A stretch of DNA of 64,000 bases from the NCBI RefSeq assembly GCF_001011035.1, contig NZ_CP011492.1, positions 3,481,501 to 3,545,500 on the forward strand, given 5' to 3'. This document shows positions 43,461 to 53,071 of the stretch, piece by piece. Every line of letters starts with the position of its first letter. The stretch's first letter is position 1. The notes under the pieces are model-generated. The model had not been told where the DNA came from, ran no database searches, and saw only the letters and a program-made list of their open reading frames with translations. The translations under genes were made by a program, and so were the position numbers. The DNA is from Streptomyces sp. CNQ-509. GTDB lineage: Bacteria; Actinomycetota; Actinomycetes; Streptomycetales; Streptomycetaceae.

Positions 43461-44666
43461 CTACGCGAGCAGCACCGCGTTCCACACCGCCCAGATCGCG
43501 GCCAGCGGGAAGAAGACGGGGAAGAAGAGCCCGCCCACGATCCGGAAGGACGGTCTGCCCGGACCGGTCCACCGGTAGAACATCACGGCCAGACCGAAGA
43601 ACAGCGCGACCACGGCGGCGGTGACCGCACTGATGGGATAGGCGCCCTCCCAGCCTCCCTCGGTGCTGAACATGTAGCAGCCGAACGCGATGAGGCCGAT
43701 CCCGGCCAGCAGGAACCAGCTCCCCGTGATCACACGCCCGACCCGCGCGGTGCCGGCCGGCGGCGCGGCCGCCGGGGCGGGTGGCACGACCGGTGCGGCG
43801 CTCGCGCGCGGGGGCGCGGGTGCCGGCGCCGTGACCGTAGGGGTACGGGCACGGAGCACGGCCAGGGTGCTGTCCACGGTCGGGCGGTCCTCGGGCTTCT
43901 TAGCCAGGAGGGCGGTGATGAGTGAGGCGAGGACGGGGTCCGCGTGCTGCATCGGCGGGGGATCGTGGAGGGCCACGGCGGCGAGGGTGGCCGTGGGGGT
44001 CTCCCTGCGGAACGGGGAGACACCCTCGATGGCCTCGTACAAGGTGACTCCGAGGGAGAACAGGTCGCCGGCAGCCTGGTCCTGAAGGCCGTTGAGGCGT
44101 TCGGGGGCCATGTACTCGACGGAGCCGATGACCCCGCCCGTGGTGGTGAGGCGGGTGTCGGTCTCGTGGACGGCGATGCCGAAGTCGGTGAGGAGGATCT
44201 GGTCGTCGCCGGTGAGCATCACGTTCGCGGGCTTCAGGTCACGATGGACGATCCCGGCCGCGTGGGCCGCCTTCAGGGCCTTGAGCAGGGCGGTGGCCGT
44301 CTCGGCCACGAGCGGCGCGGGCAACCGCCCGTCCGCGCGCAGCCGCTCCTCCAGCGACTGCCCGTCGACCAGGCGCATCACGATCCAGGGTGCGCCGTCC
44401 TCGACGACCACGTCGTGGACGGCGACGATATGCGGGTGGTCGCGCAGGCGGGCCGCGTTGCGGGCCTCGCGGGCCGCGCGTACCACCCGATCATGGTGCT
44501 CCGCGTCCGAGCCCGCCTGGTGCGGCAGCCACACCTCCTTCACCGCGACGTGGACACCGAGCGCCTCGTCGTGTGCCTTCCACACCCGCCCGAACCCGCC
44601 GACGCCGAGCTGCCCGACAAGCCGGTAGCGCCCGCCGATGATCCGCTCCGGCTGCGTCTCCTCCAC
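43461..44666 (-). CDS. Serine/threonine protein kinase with C-terminal membrane helices
   Basis: About 401 residues. Kinase subdomains are clear: GQLGVGGFGRVWKA (P-loop), VAVKEVW (Lys), GIVHRDLKPANVML (catalytic loop), LLTDFGIAV (DFG) and VEYMAPERL. After an Ala/Pro linker there are three membrane helices (SWFLLAGIGLIAFGCYMF; AAVVALFFGLAVMFY; FFPVFFPLAAIWAVWNAVLL) and almost nothing outside. So it lacks the PASTA sensor of PknB. GTG 44666 is chosen; GTG 44696 is the alternative. Confidence 0.9.
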   Translation of the reverse strand: MEETQPERIIGGRYRLVGQLGVGGFGRVWKAHDEALGVHVAVKEVWLPHQAGSDAEHHDRVVRAAREARNAARLRDHPHIVAVHDVVVEDGAPWIVMRLVDGQSLEERLRADGRLPAPLVAETATALLKALKAAHAAGIVHRDLKPANVMLTGDDQILLTDFGIAVHETDTRLTTTGGVIGSVEYMAPERLNGLQDQAAGDLFSLGVTLYEAIEGVSPFRRETPTATLAAVALHDPPPMQHADPVLASLITALLAKKPEDRPTVDSTLAVLRARTPTVTAPAPAPPRASAAPVVPPAPAAAPPAGTARVGRVITGSWFLLAGIGLIAFGCYMFSTEGGWEGAYPISAVTAAVVALFFGLAVMFYRWTGPGRPSFRIVGGLFFPVFFPLAAIWAVWNAVLLA

Positions 44667-44781
44667 CAACGTCCCCCCGATCCATGACCAGTTCACCGCC
44701 CGTGAGGGGCCGCGGCAGAGCGTACTCAGTCACCCGCCGGGACGCTACGCGGGAAGGCGTCGCGCGGGTTCCGGGGGTTGT

Positions 44782-44796
44782 TCTACGTGGGGTAGA
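44782..44796. promoter_or_regulatory. Operator TCTAC-N5-GTAGA upstream of the BlaI-type gene
   Basis: A 5-bp-arm dyad 40 bp before the repressor start. The same dyad occurs twice upstream of the MMPL transporter gene (48469-48483 and 48525-48539). It resembles BlaI/MecI/CopY operators, which are TACA...TGTA-like dyads. Confidence 0.7.
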
Positions 44797-44835
44797 GTGC
44801 GGTGCCACCGCGGTCGCGTCGGAGGGAGCGGGCAC

Positions 44836-45228
44836 GTGCGGCGTTCTGGCGAGTTGGAACGCGCGGTCATGGACGTCCTCTGGGACGCCGGTCGCCCCCG
44901 CACCGCCAAGGACGTGCTCGACGCGCTGCCGGACCGCGCGCTGGCGTACACGACGGTGATTACGGTCCTGGACCGGCTGGCGCAGAAGGGGACCGCCCGG
45001 CGCGAGCGCATCGGCCGGTCCTGGCACTACACTCCGGCGGCCAGCAGGGAGTCCTACGTCACCAGCCTGATGATGGACGTCCTCGCCCAGGCCGGGGACC
45101 GCGACGCCGTTCTGGCGCACTTCGCCCGCTCCGTGTCCGGCCCGGAGGCGGACGTCCTGCGCGACGCGCTGGCCCGCGAAGCGGATGAGCACCACGGGTC
45201 CGACGACAAGGGCAAGCGCCGCCGATGA
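44836..45228 (+). CDS. BlaI/MecI/CopY family transcriptional repressor
   Basis: 130 residues. The winged helix is GELERAVMDVLWDAGRPRTAKDVLDALPDRALAYTTVITVLDRLAQKG, followed by a dimerisation helix region (VTSLMMDVLAQAGDRDAVLAHFARSVSG). Family repressors are inactivated by proteolysis or by metal. GTG 44836 has GGAGG about ten bases upstream. It is coupled by a 4-base overlap to an M56 peptidase gene, the BlaR1-type partner, and dyads at three sites suggest self-control and control of MMPL. Confidence 0.92.
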   Translation: MRRSGELERAVMDVLWDAGRPRTAKDVLDALPDRALAYTTVITVLDRLAQKGTARRERIGRSWHYTPAASRESYVTSLMMDVLAQAGDRDAVLAHFARSVSGPEADVLRDALAREADEHHGSDDKGKRRR

Positions 45229-46124
45229 GCCATCTGCTGCACTTCGCCGTCATGCTGGCCTGCTGCCTGGCGGCCGTGCGGCCGCTGGCCCGGGCCCGCT
45301 GGGTGACGCGGATGCCGCGCACCGCGCTCCTCACCTGGCAGGCCCTCGGCCTCACGCTGGAACTGTCCCTGCTCGGGCTGGTCTTCGCCGCCGTGTTCGC
45401 ACCCGCCAACCAGGGGCTGGTGCCCGGCCTGCTGGACCTCGCGCGCGCAGGCGGCGCCCCCGCGGGGCCGCTCGCCCCGGCGGCCCTGGCGCTCGGCGCC
45501 GCGTATCTCGCCGCCCGCGGCTGGAGCCTGGCGCTGGTCTGCCGGGACCTCGCCCGGCACCGGCGCCGCCACCGCGACCTGCTGACGCTCGTGGCCCGCT
45601 CGCGGGCGGCGCTGCCCGGTGTCGAAGTGCTCGACCATCCCGTCCCCGCCGCGTACTGCCTGCCCGGGCGGCCCGGGCTCGTCGTGCTCAGCACCGGCGC
45701 CCTGCGCCTCCTCGGCCCGCGGCACCTCGCCGCCGTCGTCGCCCACGAACGCGCCCACCTGCGCCAGCGCCACGATCTCGTCCTCCTTCCGCTGCTGGCC
45801 TGGCGACGGCTGCTGCCGCGCAGTGCGCTGCTGCTCGCATCCGTGGCGGCGGTCCGGCTGTTGCTGGAGATGTGCGCGGACGACGCCTGCTGCCGCCGCC
45901 TGCCGCGCCGCGACCTGACGGACGCCCTGGCCCGGTTCACCGCCGCGGGCGGCACCGTCCCGCCCCCCGCCGGCGGCTTCGCCGCCGCGGACACCGCCGT
46001 CACCGCCCGGACCGCCAGGCTGCTGGTGCCGCGGCGGGCCACGGCTCTCGCCCGTACGGCGGTGCTGGTCGTCGCCGCCGCGGCGCTGTCCACTCCGGTG
46101 AGCCTGTTCGCCCTCCCGCTGTGA
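45225..46124 (+). CDS. M56 family (BlaR1-like) membrane metallopeptidase
   Basis: 299 residues. N-terminal membrane helices, then the zinc motif AVVAHERAHLRQRHDL (HERAH, about 175-180) with the downstream Glu in LLEMCADDACCRR, and a last helix near the C-terminus. It lacks the extracellular penicillin-binding domain of BlaR1, so it would sense or be triggered by something other than beta-lactam acylation. In this family the peptidase cleaves the cognate repressor. Its ATG overlaps the repressor stop. Confidence 0.88.
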   Translation: MSHLLHFAVMLACCLAAVRPLARARWVTRMPRTALLTWQALGLTLELSLLGLVFAAVFAPANQGLVPGLLDLARAGGAPAGPLAPAALALGAAYLAARGWSLALVCRDLARHRRRHRDLLTLVARSRAALPGVEVLDHPVPAAYCLPGRPGLVVLSTGALRLLGPRHLAAVVAHERAHLRQRHDLVLLPLLAWRRLLPRSALLLASVAAVRLLLEMCADDACCRRLPRRDLTDALARFTAAGGTVPPPAGGFAAADTAVTARTARLLVPRRATALARTAVLVVAAAALSTPVSLFALPL

Positions 46125-46277
46125 TCACGGCCAAGGCCCGACGGCCCGACGCGCGGCTTCCCCGCGGAGGGCGGAGCACCGTGGTGACCAAGCCCTCCGT
46201 ACGTCCCGGGCGGACGGCGGCGGCGCCCGGCCCGGGAGGTGCGTTCCACGCCCGCGTTCGGAGGTGTGGCGGTGCGC

Positions 46278-48440
46278 CTACGTCCGGGTCGGCTCGCCGC
46301 TCCGGGCGCCGGCTTCCGGCCGCGGTCCGGCCGCCGGGACGCCGGGGTGCCGGGCCGTGCGCGGCCAGGCGCGGTCGCCGAGGCACGTGAGCAGCGCGGG
46401 GGTGACGACCAGGACGGCCGCCGCGGCGACCAGCACGCCGCCGGCGAGGCCGAGTCCGAACTGCTTCATGATGCGGTCGGGAGAGAGCGCGAAACTGGCG
46501 AAGACCGCCGCCATGATCAGCGCCGCGGCCAGCACCACGCGGCGTGAGTCCCGCAGGCCCTCGGCCACGGCGTCGCCCGCCTCCGCCCCGCGCAGGCGGG
46601 CTTCGCGGATCCGGGCGAGGACGAACACCTGGTAGTCCATGCCGAGTCCGAAGAGCAGCGCCATCAGCGTCATCGGCAGGTAGCTCTCCACCGGACCGGT
46701 GGCGCCGGTGGAGAGCACGCCGGACGCCCAGCCCCACTGGAAGACCGCGACCAGCAGCCCGTAGGAGACCCCCAGGGACAGCAGGGTGAGGACCACCGCC
46801 TGCACGGACACGACCGGCGAGCGGAACATCAGCCCGAGCACCAGCGCGGAGATGACGACGACGGCCAGGACGAAGACGGCCAGCCGGTCGGCCATCCGGT
46901 CGGTGAGGTCCTGGAACGTGGCGGTCACCCCGCCCACGTACAGGCGCACCGGGGTACCGGCCGCGGCCTCCGGCAGTGCCGTCTCCCGCAGTTCGCGTAC
47001 GAGCCGGGGTGTGGCCTCGTCCTGCGCGTCGGTGCGCGGGACGACGGTGACGACCTGGGCCCGGCCGTCCGGGCTGGTGGCCGGCGGGCCGACGTGGGCG
47101 ACGCCGGGGGCGCGGCGCAGCCGCTCGACCAGCCCGGCGGTGTCATCGGGAGAGGCACCGCGCAGGTCGGCCACCACCATCAGCGGCGCGGTGGCGCCGG
47201 GACCGAACGCCTCCTGCTTCAGCTCGTGGGCCCGGCGGGTGGTGTCCGAGGCGGGGGCGTTGCCGGCGTCGGCGGAGCCCAGCCGCATCGCGGCCAGCGG
47301 CGCGCAGAGGGCCAGCAGCAGCGCGGTGGCGCCGACGACCACCGCGAGGGGCCGGCCGCGCAGGAGCTTCTCGTACGCACCGGGGGCCCGTTCGTACGCA
47401 CCGGCCCCCCGCGCCCCGGCACCCCGGCGCTCCAGCCGCCCGCGCGGCGTCAGCCACCGGTCGGCGATGCCCAGCAGAGCCGGCACCAGGGTGAGCGCCA
47501 GGCCGAGGGTCGCGGCGACACCGACGATGCACGACACGGCCAGCCCGTACACGAAGGGCACCCCCATGAAGAACATCCCGCCCAGCGACACGATCACCGT
47601 CGTGCCGGCGAAGAGCACCGCCGCCCCGGACGTGCCCGCGGCCAGCGCCACCGCCCGGTCGGGCTCGTGTCCTTCGCGGCGGGCACCGCGGTAGCGGGCG
47701 GCGATGAACAGCGCGTAGTCCACGGCGACTCCGAGGACGATCATCACGGCCACCGACATGCTGAAGTCCGGCACGTTCATGGCCTTGCTCAGCAGCATGA
47801 CCAGCCCCATGGCGGTCAACAGCCCGGTCAGTGCGGCCAGGACGGGCAGCCCCGCCATCGCCAGCGACCCGAACGCGGCGAGCAGGATCACCAGCGCGGC
47901 CGCGAGGCCGACGCTCTCGCTCAGCCCGGTGCTCGGCTTCGGGGCGAACATGGTGCCGGACAACTCGACGTGCAGGCCGTCACCGGACATGCCGGTCAGC
48001 CGCTGCCTGATCTTCTCGGCGGCCTCGTCGGGCACCTCGGTGCGGCCGACGGTGAAGACGATGCGCGCCGTCGCGGTGGTGCCGTCGTCGCTGACGAGCC
48101 CGCCGCGGGCGGCGTCGTCGAAGGGGACGACCTCGGCCACCACGGGGTCGGCGGTACGCGCCGCCGCGAGCACGTCCCGCGCCCGCTCCCGTACGCCGGG
48201 AGCGTCGAGGCCGGCGTCGGCGTGCAGCACGATGTCGCCGGTGCCCGCGGACTGTTCGGGGAAGTGCCGCTCCAGCACGTCGTACGCGCGCTGGGAGCCG
48301 GTGCCGGGCAGGTCGTACGCGGAGTCGAAGTCCGTGCCGGCCATGCCGCCGGCCGACGCGAGGGCCAGCGCGGCCAGCAGCCAGCCGAGGAGGGTGGTCC
48401 AGCGCCGGCGGTGGCAGGCGCGGGCGATGCGGACGAGCAT
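46278..48440 (-). CDS. MMPL/RND family transporter
   Basis: 720 residues, twelve membrane helices in two similar halves, each with a large outside loop. Proton-relay motifs are seen in GVAVDYALFIAARYRGARREG (about 235-255) and LGMDYQVFVLARIREARLRG (about 605). MMPL proteins export lipids or drugs. Two copies of the TCTAC-N5-GTAGA dyad lie 29-99 bp upstream of the ATG, matching the one before the BlaI-type gene, so it is probably repressed by that protein. Confidence 0.93.
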   Translation of the reverse strand: MLVRIARACHRRRWTTLLGWLLAALALASAGGMAGTDFDSAYDLPGTGSQRAYDVLERHFPEQSAGTGDIVLHADAGLDAPGVRERARDVLAAARTADPVVAEVVPFDDAARGGLVSDDGTTATARIVFTVGRTEVPDEAAEKIRQRLTGMSGDGLHVELSGTMFAPKPSTGLSESVGLAAALVILLAAFGSLAMAGLPVLAALTGLLTAMGLVMLLSKAMNVPDFSMSVAVMIVLGVAVDYALFIAARYRGARREGHEPDRAVALAAGTSGAAVLFAGTTVIVSLGGMFFMGVPFVYGLAVSCIVGVAATLGLALTLVPALLGIADRWLTPRGRLERRGAGARGAGAYERAPGAYEKLLRGRPLAVVVGATALLLALCAPLAAMRLGSADAGNAPASDTTRRAHELKQEAFGPGATAPLMVVADLRGASPDDTAGLVERLRRAPGVAHVGPPATSPDGRAQVVTVVPRTDAQDEATPRLVRELRETALPEAAAGTPVRLYVGGVTATFQDLTDRMADRLAVFVLAVVVISALVLGLMFRSPVVSVQAVVLTLLSLGVSYGLLVAVFQWGWASGVLSTGATGPVESYLPMTLMALLFGLGMDYQVFVLARIREARLRGAEAGDAVAEGLRDSRRVVLAAALIMAAVFASFALSPDRIMKQFGLGLAGGVLVAAAAVLVVTPALLTCLGDRAWPRTARHPGVPAAGPRPEAGARSGEPTRT

Positions 48441-48468
48441 GAGACGGGCCTTCCGTACCTGACTTTAC

Positions 48469-48483
48469 TCTACGCTCTGTAGA
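48469..48483. promoter_or_regulatory. BlaI-type operator, MMPL proximal
   Basis: TCTAC-GCTCT-GTAGA, extended to CTCTAC...GTAGAG at 48468-48484, about 29 bp upstream of the MMPL start codon, where a repressor would block initiation. Confidence 0.7.
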
Positions 48484-48524
48484 GCAACTGTGGGCGGCAC
48501 CGTAGCAGCACTCCGGGCACTTGC

Positions 48525-48539
48525 TCTACGCAAGGTAGA
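48525..48539. promoter_or_regulatory. BlaI-type operator, MMPL distal
   Basis: TCTAC-GCAAG-GTAGA, with outer TTG and CAA arms (48521-48543). It is about 56 bp from the proximal site, roughly five helical turns. Confidence 0.65.
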
Positions 48540-48567
48540 ACAACCGGCGTCCGTCCGGCGGCGAAAC

Positions 48568-48601
48568 GAGGCCCCGCAGCGGCGTGCCGCTGCGGGGCCT
48601 C
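48568..48601 (-). terminator. Perfect 16-bp hairpin
   Basis: GAGGCCCCGCAGCGGC and its exact complement are separated by GT. It follows the stop of the SRPBCC gene on the minus strand. Positions 48560-48606 match 26244-26290 at 43 of 47 bases. Confidence 0.8.
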
Positions 48602-48641
48602 GTCGTCGGCGCCCGGGGCTTCTCCGGGGTTGCCGGGGCTG

Positions 48642-49115
48642 TCAGTTGAAGAGCGCGGCGTAGCGGTCCAGGTACAGTGGCCAGCCCTCGCCTGCGCCCA
48701 CACCGTCCGCGACGGACGGCCAACCTGGGCCGTGGCGGTCGATGTTGCGGTGCTCCAGTTCCACGCGGGTGCGGTCCGGCGTCTCCGCGATGAAGCGGAC
48801 CTCCACCTCGCTGGTGTTCTCCGGGTCGGTCTCCAGCGTCCAGGTGGGGCCGATGTCCCAGCTGAACACCACCCGCTCCGGCGGCTCGTACGCCAGCACC
48901 CGGGCCCAGCGGCACTCGCTGCCGTCCTCGGCGCGGTCGTAGATGTGGCCCCCGACCCGCCGCTCGAAGACGGTGTCGGCGATGGGGGCGCCGAGGAGGT
49001 TGTGCTCCCGCGGCTTGAAGTCGCCGAAGCGCTCGGTGAAGACGGCGAACGCCTTCTCCAGGGGTGCCGCCACGACGGTCTGCCGCCGCACCACACGGGT
49101 TGCTGCCTCAGTCAT
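48642..49115 (-). CDS. SRPBCC (AHSA1-like) family protein
   Basis: 157 residues with the helix-grip fold: RQTVVAAPLEKAFAVFTERFGDFKP at the start and SEVEVRFIAETPDRTRVELEHRNID later, typical of activator-of-Hsp90-like START proteins. Such proteins bind hydrophobic ligands. Its ATG overlaps the ArsR stop (ATGA), a pairing that is very frequent in actinobacteria. The ligand is unknown. Confidence 0.88.
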   Translation of the reverse strand: MTEAATRVVRRQTVVAAPLEKAFAVFTERFGDFKPREHNLLGAPIADTVFERRVGGHIYDRAEDGSECRWARVLAYEPPERVVFSWDIGPTWTLETDPENTSEVEVRFIAETPDRTRVELEHRNIDRHGPGWPSVADGVGAGEGWPLYLDRYAALFN

Positions 49116-49456
49116 GCCTTCTCCTCGCCGTGTGCTTCCTTGCCGTTGTCGTGGTCTTCTGCGGCTTCCCGGTACCCGGCCAGGGCCCGGCTCCAGAACG
49201 TCTCAAGCTGGTCCCGGAGCGCGGCCACCCCCGCCGGGTTGAGCCGGTAGATCCGTCTCGTGCCCGCGGTGCGCTCGGTGACCAGTCCCGCGTTCTTGAG
49301 CACCTTCAGGTGCTGGGAGACCGCCGGCCTGCTGATCGGCAGTTCGTCGGCCAGTTCCCCGACCGCGCGCTCCCGCTCGGCCAGGCAGGTCATGATGGCC
49401 CGCCTGGTGGGGTCACCCACCGCGCTCCACCCGTCGTCCGTTTCGTAAGTAGCCAC
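49112..49456 (-). CDS. ArsR family transcriptional regulator
   Basis: 114 residues. The winged helix is AVGDPTRRAIMTCLAERERAVGELADELPISRPAVSQHLKVLKNAGLV. No metal-binding Cys cluster is present, so it is of the non-metal subclass seen with SRPBCC partners. It probably autoregulates through the dyad at 49462-49477, which begins six bases before its start codon. Confidence 0.9.
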   Translation of the reverse strand: MATYETDDGWSAVGDPTRRAIMTCLAERERAVGELADELPISRPAVSQHLKVLKNAGLVTERTAGTRRIYRLNPAGVAALRDQLETFWSRALAGYREAAEDHDNGKEAHGEEKA

Positions 49457-49461
49457 GAACC

Positions 49462-49477
49462 GTAAGTGTAGACTTAC
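49462..49477. promoter_or_regulatory. Operator-like dyad GTAAGT-N4-ACTTAC
   Basis: A perfect 6-bp-arm dyad directly upstream of the ArsR gene. A partial GTAAGT half-site also lies at 49445-49450. Confidence 0.6.
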
Positions 49478-49521
49478 ATACCCCGTCGCGCAACGGAGGC
49501 GTGCCGCGCGGTGGCCGGGCG

Positions 49522-49668
49522 GCCGGCGGCTGCCACCCCAACCGCGACACCGAAGCCGCCGTCCGCGCCGCCGGGTTCGCCCTCGGCGACCTCGACCGCT
49601 TCGGCTTCGCGTTCTCCGCCCTGGCCCCCCGCGCCGCCCACGTCATCGGCACCGCCACCCGTCCCTGA
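49522..49668 (+). pseudogene. Methyltransferase C-terminal scrap
   Basis: The plus strand reads AGGCHPNRDTEAAVRAAGFA then LGDLDRFGF and ends APRAAHVIGTATRP at TGA 49668. This is the end of a UbiE-like class I methyltransferase. There is no start and no SAM-binding motif upstream. It lies in front of the polyketide synthase genes. Confidence 0.55.
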
Positions 49669-49988
49669 ACGTGCCGGCCCCTGAGCCCCCGCCACCCGTG
49701 GTGGTCCTGCCGAACGGCCGCGCCGCCCCGGGGAATCGATGAGGAGTGCACGGCGGCGGAATGCGCCCTCCGCGCCACCCGCACTCCGCCCCCACCTGCG
49801 ATATTCGCGCCTGCCGCTGGTCGGACTGATCGTAAAACTACACCCATTTGAGTGGCCGGAAGAGCGTCGTCGTTTTCGCCACGACACGCTGGAGAAATCA
49901 CCTGGCGTGGTGGGGGAATTCACTCATCTCCGCTACTACCGGGCCGAGTTCGGCTTTTCCTCGGGTTTCGCAAAGGCAGGACAAAGTC
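49669..49988. other. Upstream region of the polyketide synthase operon
   Basis: 320 bp without a gene. AT-richer DNA around 49825-49850 (CGTAAAACTACACCC) stands out and probably contains the operon promoter. Confidence 0.45.
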
Positions 49989-50417
49989 GTGGCAAAAAAT
50001 GAGGCATGGACCGCCAGGGTCACCTTGGAAGACGTCGCGCCGAACCGCCGGCAGGGGGGTGCCATACGGGCGCTGCTCACCCCCGCGTCCGTCGGCGCGA
50101 CCTCCGGGTTCCTGGGGCATCTCGAACTGGCCCCGGGGGAATTCGTCACGGAGCACTACCACCCGTTCTCCGACAAGTTCCTGTACGTGACCGAGGGTTC
50201 GGCCGTCGTCCGGGTCGACGGCGAAGAAGTACCGCTGGAATCGGACCAGGCGCTGCTCATCACCCGCGGCCAGCGCAACCGCATCGAGAACCGCGGCGAA
50301 GGGGTGCTGAAGGCCGTATTCCAGATCGCCCCGCTCGCGCCCCGTCCTGAACTCGGCCATGTGGACACCGAACCCGTGCCCCATCCCGGGTGCGTACCAC
50401 CGCGCGTGGGTGGCTGA
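49989..50417 (+). CDS. Cupin protein of a type II polyketide pathway (WhiE ORF II-like)
   Basis: 142 residues, a single cupin barrel: [34 protein letters not shown] holds cupin motif 1 with the metal His residues, and [33 protein letters not shown] forms motif 2. Close relatives precede the ketosynthase in spore-pigment clusters such as whiE and curA, where they affect chain folding or pigment maturation. GTG 49989 has CAGGA upstream. The stop is two bases before the KS-alpha start. Confidence 0.85.
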   Translation: MAKNEAWTARVTLEDVAPNRRQGGAIRALLTPASVGATSGFLGHLELAPGEFVTEHYHPFSDKFLYVTEGSAVVRVDGEEVPLESDQALLITRGQRNRIENRGEGVLKAVFQIAPLAPRPELGHVDTEPVPHPGCVPPRVGG

Positions 50418-50419
50418 CA

Positions 50420-51705
50420 TGGACGGGCACGCGGAGAAACGCGCGGTGATCACCGGCATCGGCGTACGGGCCCCGGGCGGGGTGGGCACGGACGCGTTCT
50501 GGAAGCTGCTGGTCGCCGGGCGCACCGCGACCCGCACGATGACGCTGATCGACCCCTCCCCGTTCCGGTCCCGCGTCGCGGCCGAGATCGACTTCGACCC
50601 GGCGGCGGAGGGTCTGTCGCCCGCGGAAGCGGAAACCTACGACAGGGCGACGCAACTCGCGCTCGCCGCCACCCGCGAGGCGGTGCGCGACAGCGGACTG
50701 GACACCACCGGGACGGACCCCGGCCGGATCGGCGTCAGCATCGGCACCGCCGTCGGCTGCACCACCAGCCTCGACCGGGAGTACGAGCGGGCCAGCCACG
50801 GCGGTTCCCGCTGGCTGGTCGACCCCACGGTCGCTGTGAAGCAGCTCTTCGACTACTTCATTCCGTCGTCCATCGGCCGGGACGTGGCCTGGGAGACGGG
50901 GGCGGAGGGCCCGGTGACCGTGATCTCCACGGGCTGCACCTCGGGCCTCGACGCCGTGGGCTACGGAGCCGACCTCGTCCGCACCGGCCGGGCGGACGTG
51001 GTCGTCTGCGGCGCGACCGACGCCCCCATCTCCCCCATCACCGTCGCCTGCTTCGACGCGATCAAGGCGACCTCCGCGAACAACGACGACCCCGAACACG
51101 CCTCCCGCCCCTTCGACCGCCGGCGCGACGGCTTCGTCCTCGGCGAGGGAGCCGCCGTCTTCGTCTTGGAGGAACACACCGCCGCCCACCACCGCGGAGC
51201 CCACCTGTACGCCGAAGTCCGCGGCTTCGCCACCCGCACCAACGCCTACCACATGACGGGCCTGACCCGGGACGGCCGCGAGATGGCCGAAGCCATCCGC
51301 GCCGCCATGCACCAGGCCCGCTGCACCGGCGACGACCTCGGCTACATCAACGCCCACGGCTCCGGCACCCGGCAAAACGACCGGCACGAAACCGCCGCAT
51401 TCAAACGCAGCCTCGGCACCCGCGCCTACGACGTACCCGTCAGCTCCATCAAATCGATGATCGGCCACTCCCTCGGCGCCATCGGCTCCCTGGAACTGGC
51501 CGCCTGCGCACTGGCCATCGAACACAGCGTGATCCCACCCACCGCGAACTACACCAACCCCGACCCCGAATGCGACCTGGACTACGTCCCCAACATCGCA
51601 CGCGAACAGCGCGTGGACACCGTCCTCAGCGTCGGCAGCGGCTTCGGCGGCTTCCAGAGCGCCGCCGTACTCACCCGCCCACCCACGAAAGCAGCGACAC
51701 CATGA
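50420..51705 (+). CDS. Type II PKS ketosynthase alpha subunit
   Basis: 428 residues. It catalyses decarboxylative condensation of malonyl-ACP units together with the chain-length factor. The active-site Cys is in [16 protein letters not shown] (about 173). The two His residues are in [12 protein letters not shown] and [12 protein letters not shown], and the Lys in SSIKSMIGH. Length and motifs are complete. Start ATG follows the cupin stop by two bases, and its stop overlaps the chain-length-factor start (ATGA). Confidence 0.95.
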
Positions 51706-53021
51706 CCGCGACCGCCGGCGCAGCGACAACCGCGGCCGGGCAGACCACCACCAGGGAGACCAGCACCGCACCGACAAGCGCCCTGGTAACCGGAATCGGC
51801 ATCGTCGCACCCAACGGCACCGGCACCGACGACTACTGGACAGCGACCCTCACCAGCACAAGCGGCATCGGCCCCATCCAGCGCTTCGACACACGCCCCT
51901 ACCCGGTGCACATCGGCGGCGAAGTGACCCACTTCGACGCCGACGCCCTGCTCCCACAACGCATCCTGCCCCAAACCGACCGCATGACCCGCTACGCCCT
52001 GGCCGCCGCCGACTGGGCACTGGCGGACGCCGGCCTGACACCAGGGAACCCGGGCCCATCAGACCCCGGAGCAGCCGGCCTCGGGGAGTACGACCTGGGC
52101 GTGCTGACGGCCGGCGCCTGCGGCGGCTTCGAGTTCGGCCAGCGGGAGTTGCAGAAGCTCTGGGGGACGGGGCCCGAACGGGTCAGCACCTACCAGTCGT
52201 TCGCCTGGTTCTACGCGGTCAACACCGGCCAGATCTCCATCCGCCACGGCCTGCGGGGCCACAGTTCGGTCTTCGTCTCGGAGCAGGCCGGTGCCCTCGA
52301 CGCCGCGGCCCAGACCGCGCGCCTGCTGCGTACGGGCACCCTCGGCGCCGCCCTGACCGGCGGCTTCGACGCCCCGCTCTGCCCGTGGGGCCTGGCCGTC
52401 CAGCTCCCCACCGGGCTGCTCAGCACCGCCACGGAACCGGAGCGCGCCTATCTGCCCTTCGACACCGACGCGGCGGGCTACGCGGTCGGCGAGGGCGGGG
52501 CGCTCCTGGTGGTCGAGCGGGAGGACACGGCGCTGCGCCGGAACGCCGCCGGGATCTACGGGCGGATCGCGGGACACGCCTCGACGTTCGACCCCCGGCC
52601 CGGCTCCGGCCGGCCGCCCGCGCTGGCGGCGGCGATCACCGGGGCGCTGGACGAGGCGCGGCTGGATCCCGCGGACGTCGACGTGGTCTTCGCCGACGCC
52701 CTCGGCGTACCGGCCGCCGACCGGGCGGAAGCGGAGGCGCTGGTACGGGTCTTCGGCCCGTCGGCCGTCCCCGTCACCGCGCCCAAGACGCTGACCGGCC
52801 GGCTCTACGCGGGCGGCGCGGCCCTGGACGTGGCCACGGCCCTGCTCTCCATACGCGACTCGGTCATCCCGCCGACCGCCGGCACCCGTTCCCCCGCGCC
52901 CGGCCTCGGCATCGACCTGGTACTCGACGGGCCCCGCGAGACGGCGGTGCGCCACGCGCTGGTCGTCGCCCGCGGCGCCGGCGGCTTCAACTCGGCGCTG
53001 GTGCTCAGCCGTTACGGCTGA
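51702..53021 (+). CDS. Type II PKS chain-length factor (ketosynthase beta)
   Basis: 439 residues. It is homologous to KS-alpha, but the catalytic Cys is replaced by Gln in [15 protein letters not shown] (about 195), which decarboxylates malonyl-ACP to start the chain and, with KS-alpha, sets its length. The Thr/Ala-rich first 25 residues are an unusual extension. ATG 51702 overlaps the KS-alpha stop. Confidence 0.94.
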   Translation: MTATAGAATTAAGQTTTRETSTAPTSALVTGIGIVAPNGTGTDDYWTATLTSTSGIGPIQRFDTRPYPVHIGGEVTHFDADALLPQRILPQTDRMTRYALAAADWALADAGLTPGNPGPSDPGAAGLGEYDLGVLTAGACGGFEFGQRELQKLWGTGPERVSTYQSFAWFYAVNTGQISIRHGLRGHSSVFVSEQAGALDAAAQTARLLRTGTLGAALTGGFDAPLCPWGLAVQLPTGLLSTATEPERAYLPFDTDAAGYAVGEGGALLVVEREDTALRRNAAGIYGRIAGHASTFDPRPGSGRPPALAAAITGALDEARLDPADVDVVFADALGVPAADRAEAEALVRVFGPSAVPVTAPKTLTGRLYAGGAALDVATALLSIRDSVIPPTAGTRSPAPGLGIDLVLDGPRETAVRHALVVARGAGGFNSALVLSRYG

Positions 53022-53071
53022 ACCGCGGGCCCTGCCCGTACCGGACACACCACACCCGTAGGAGGTCACCC

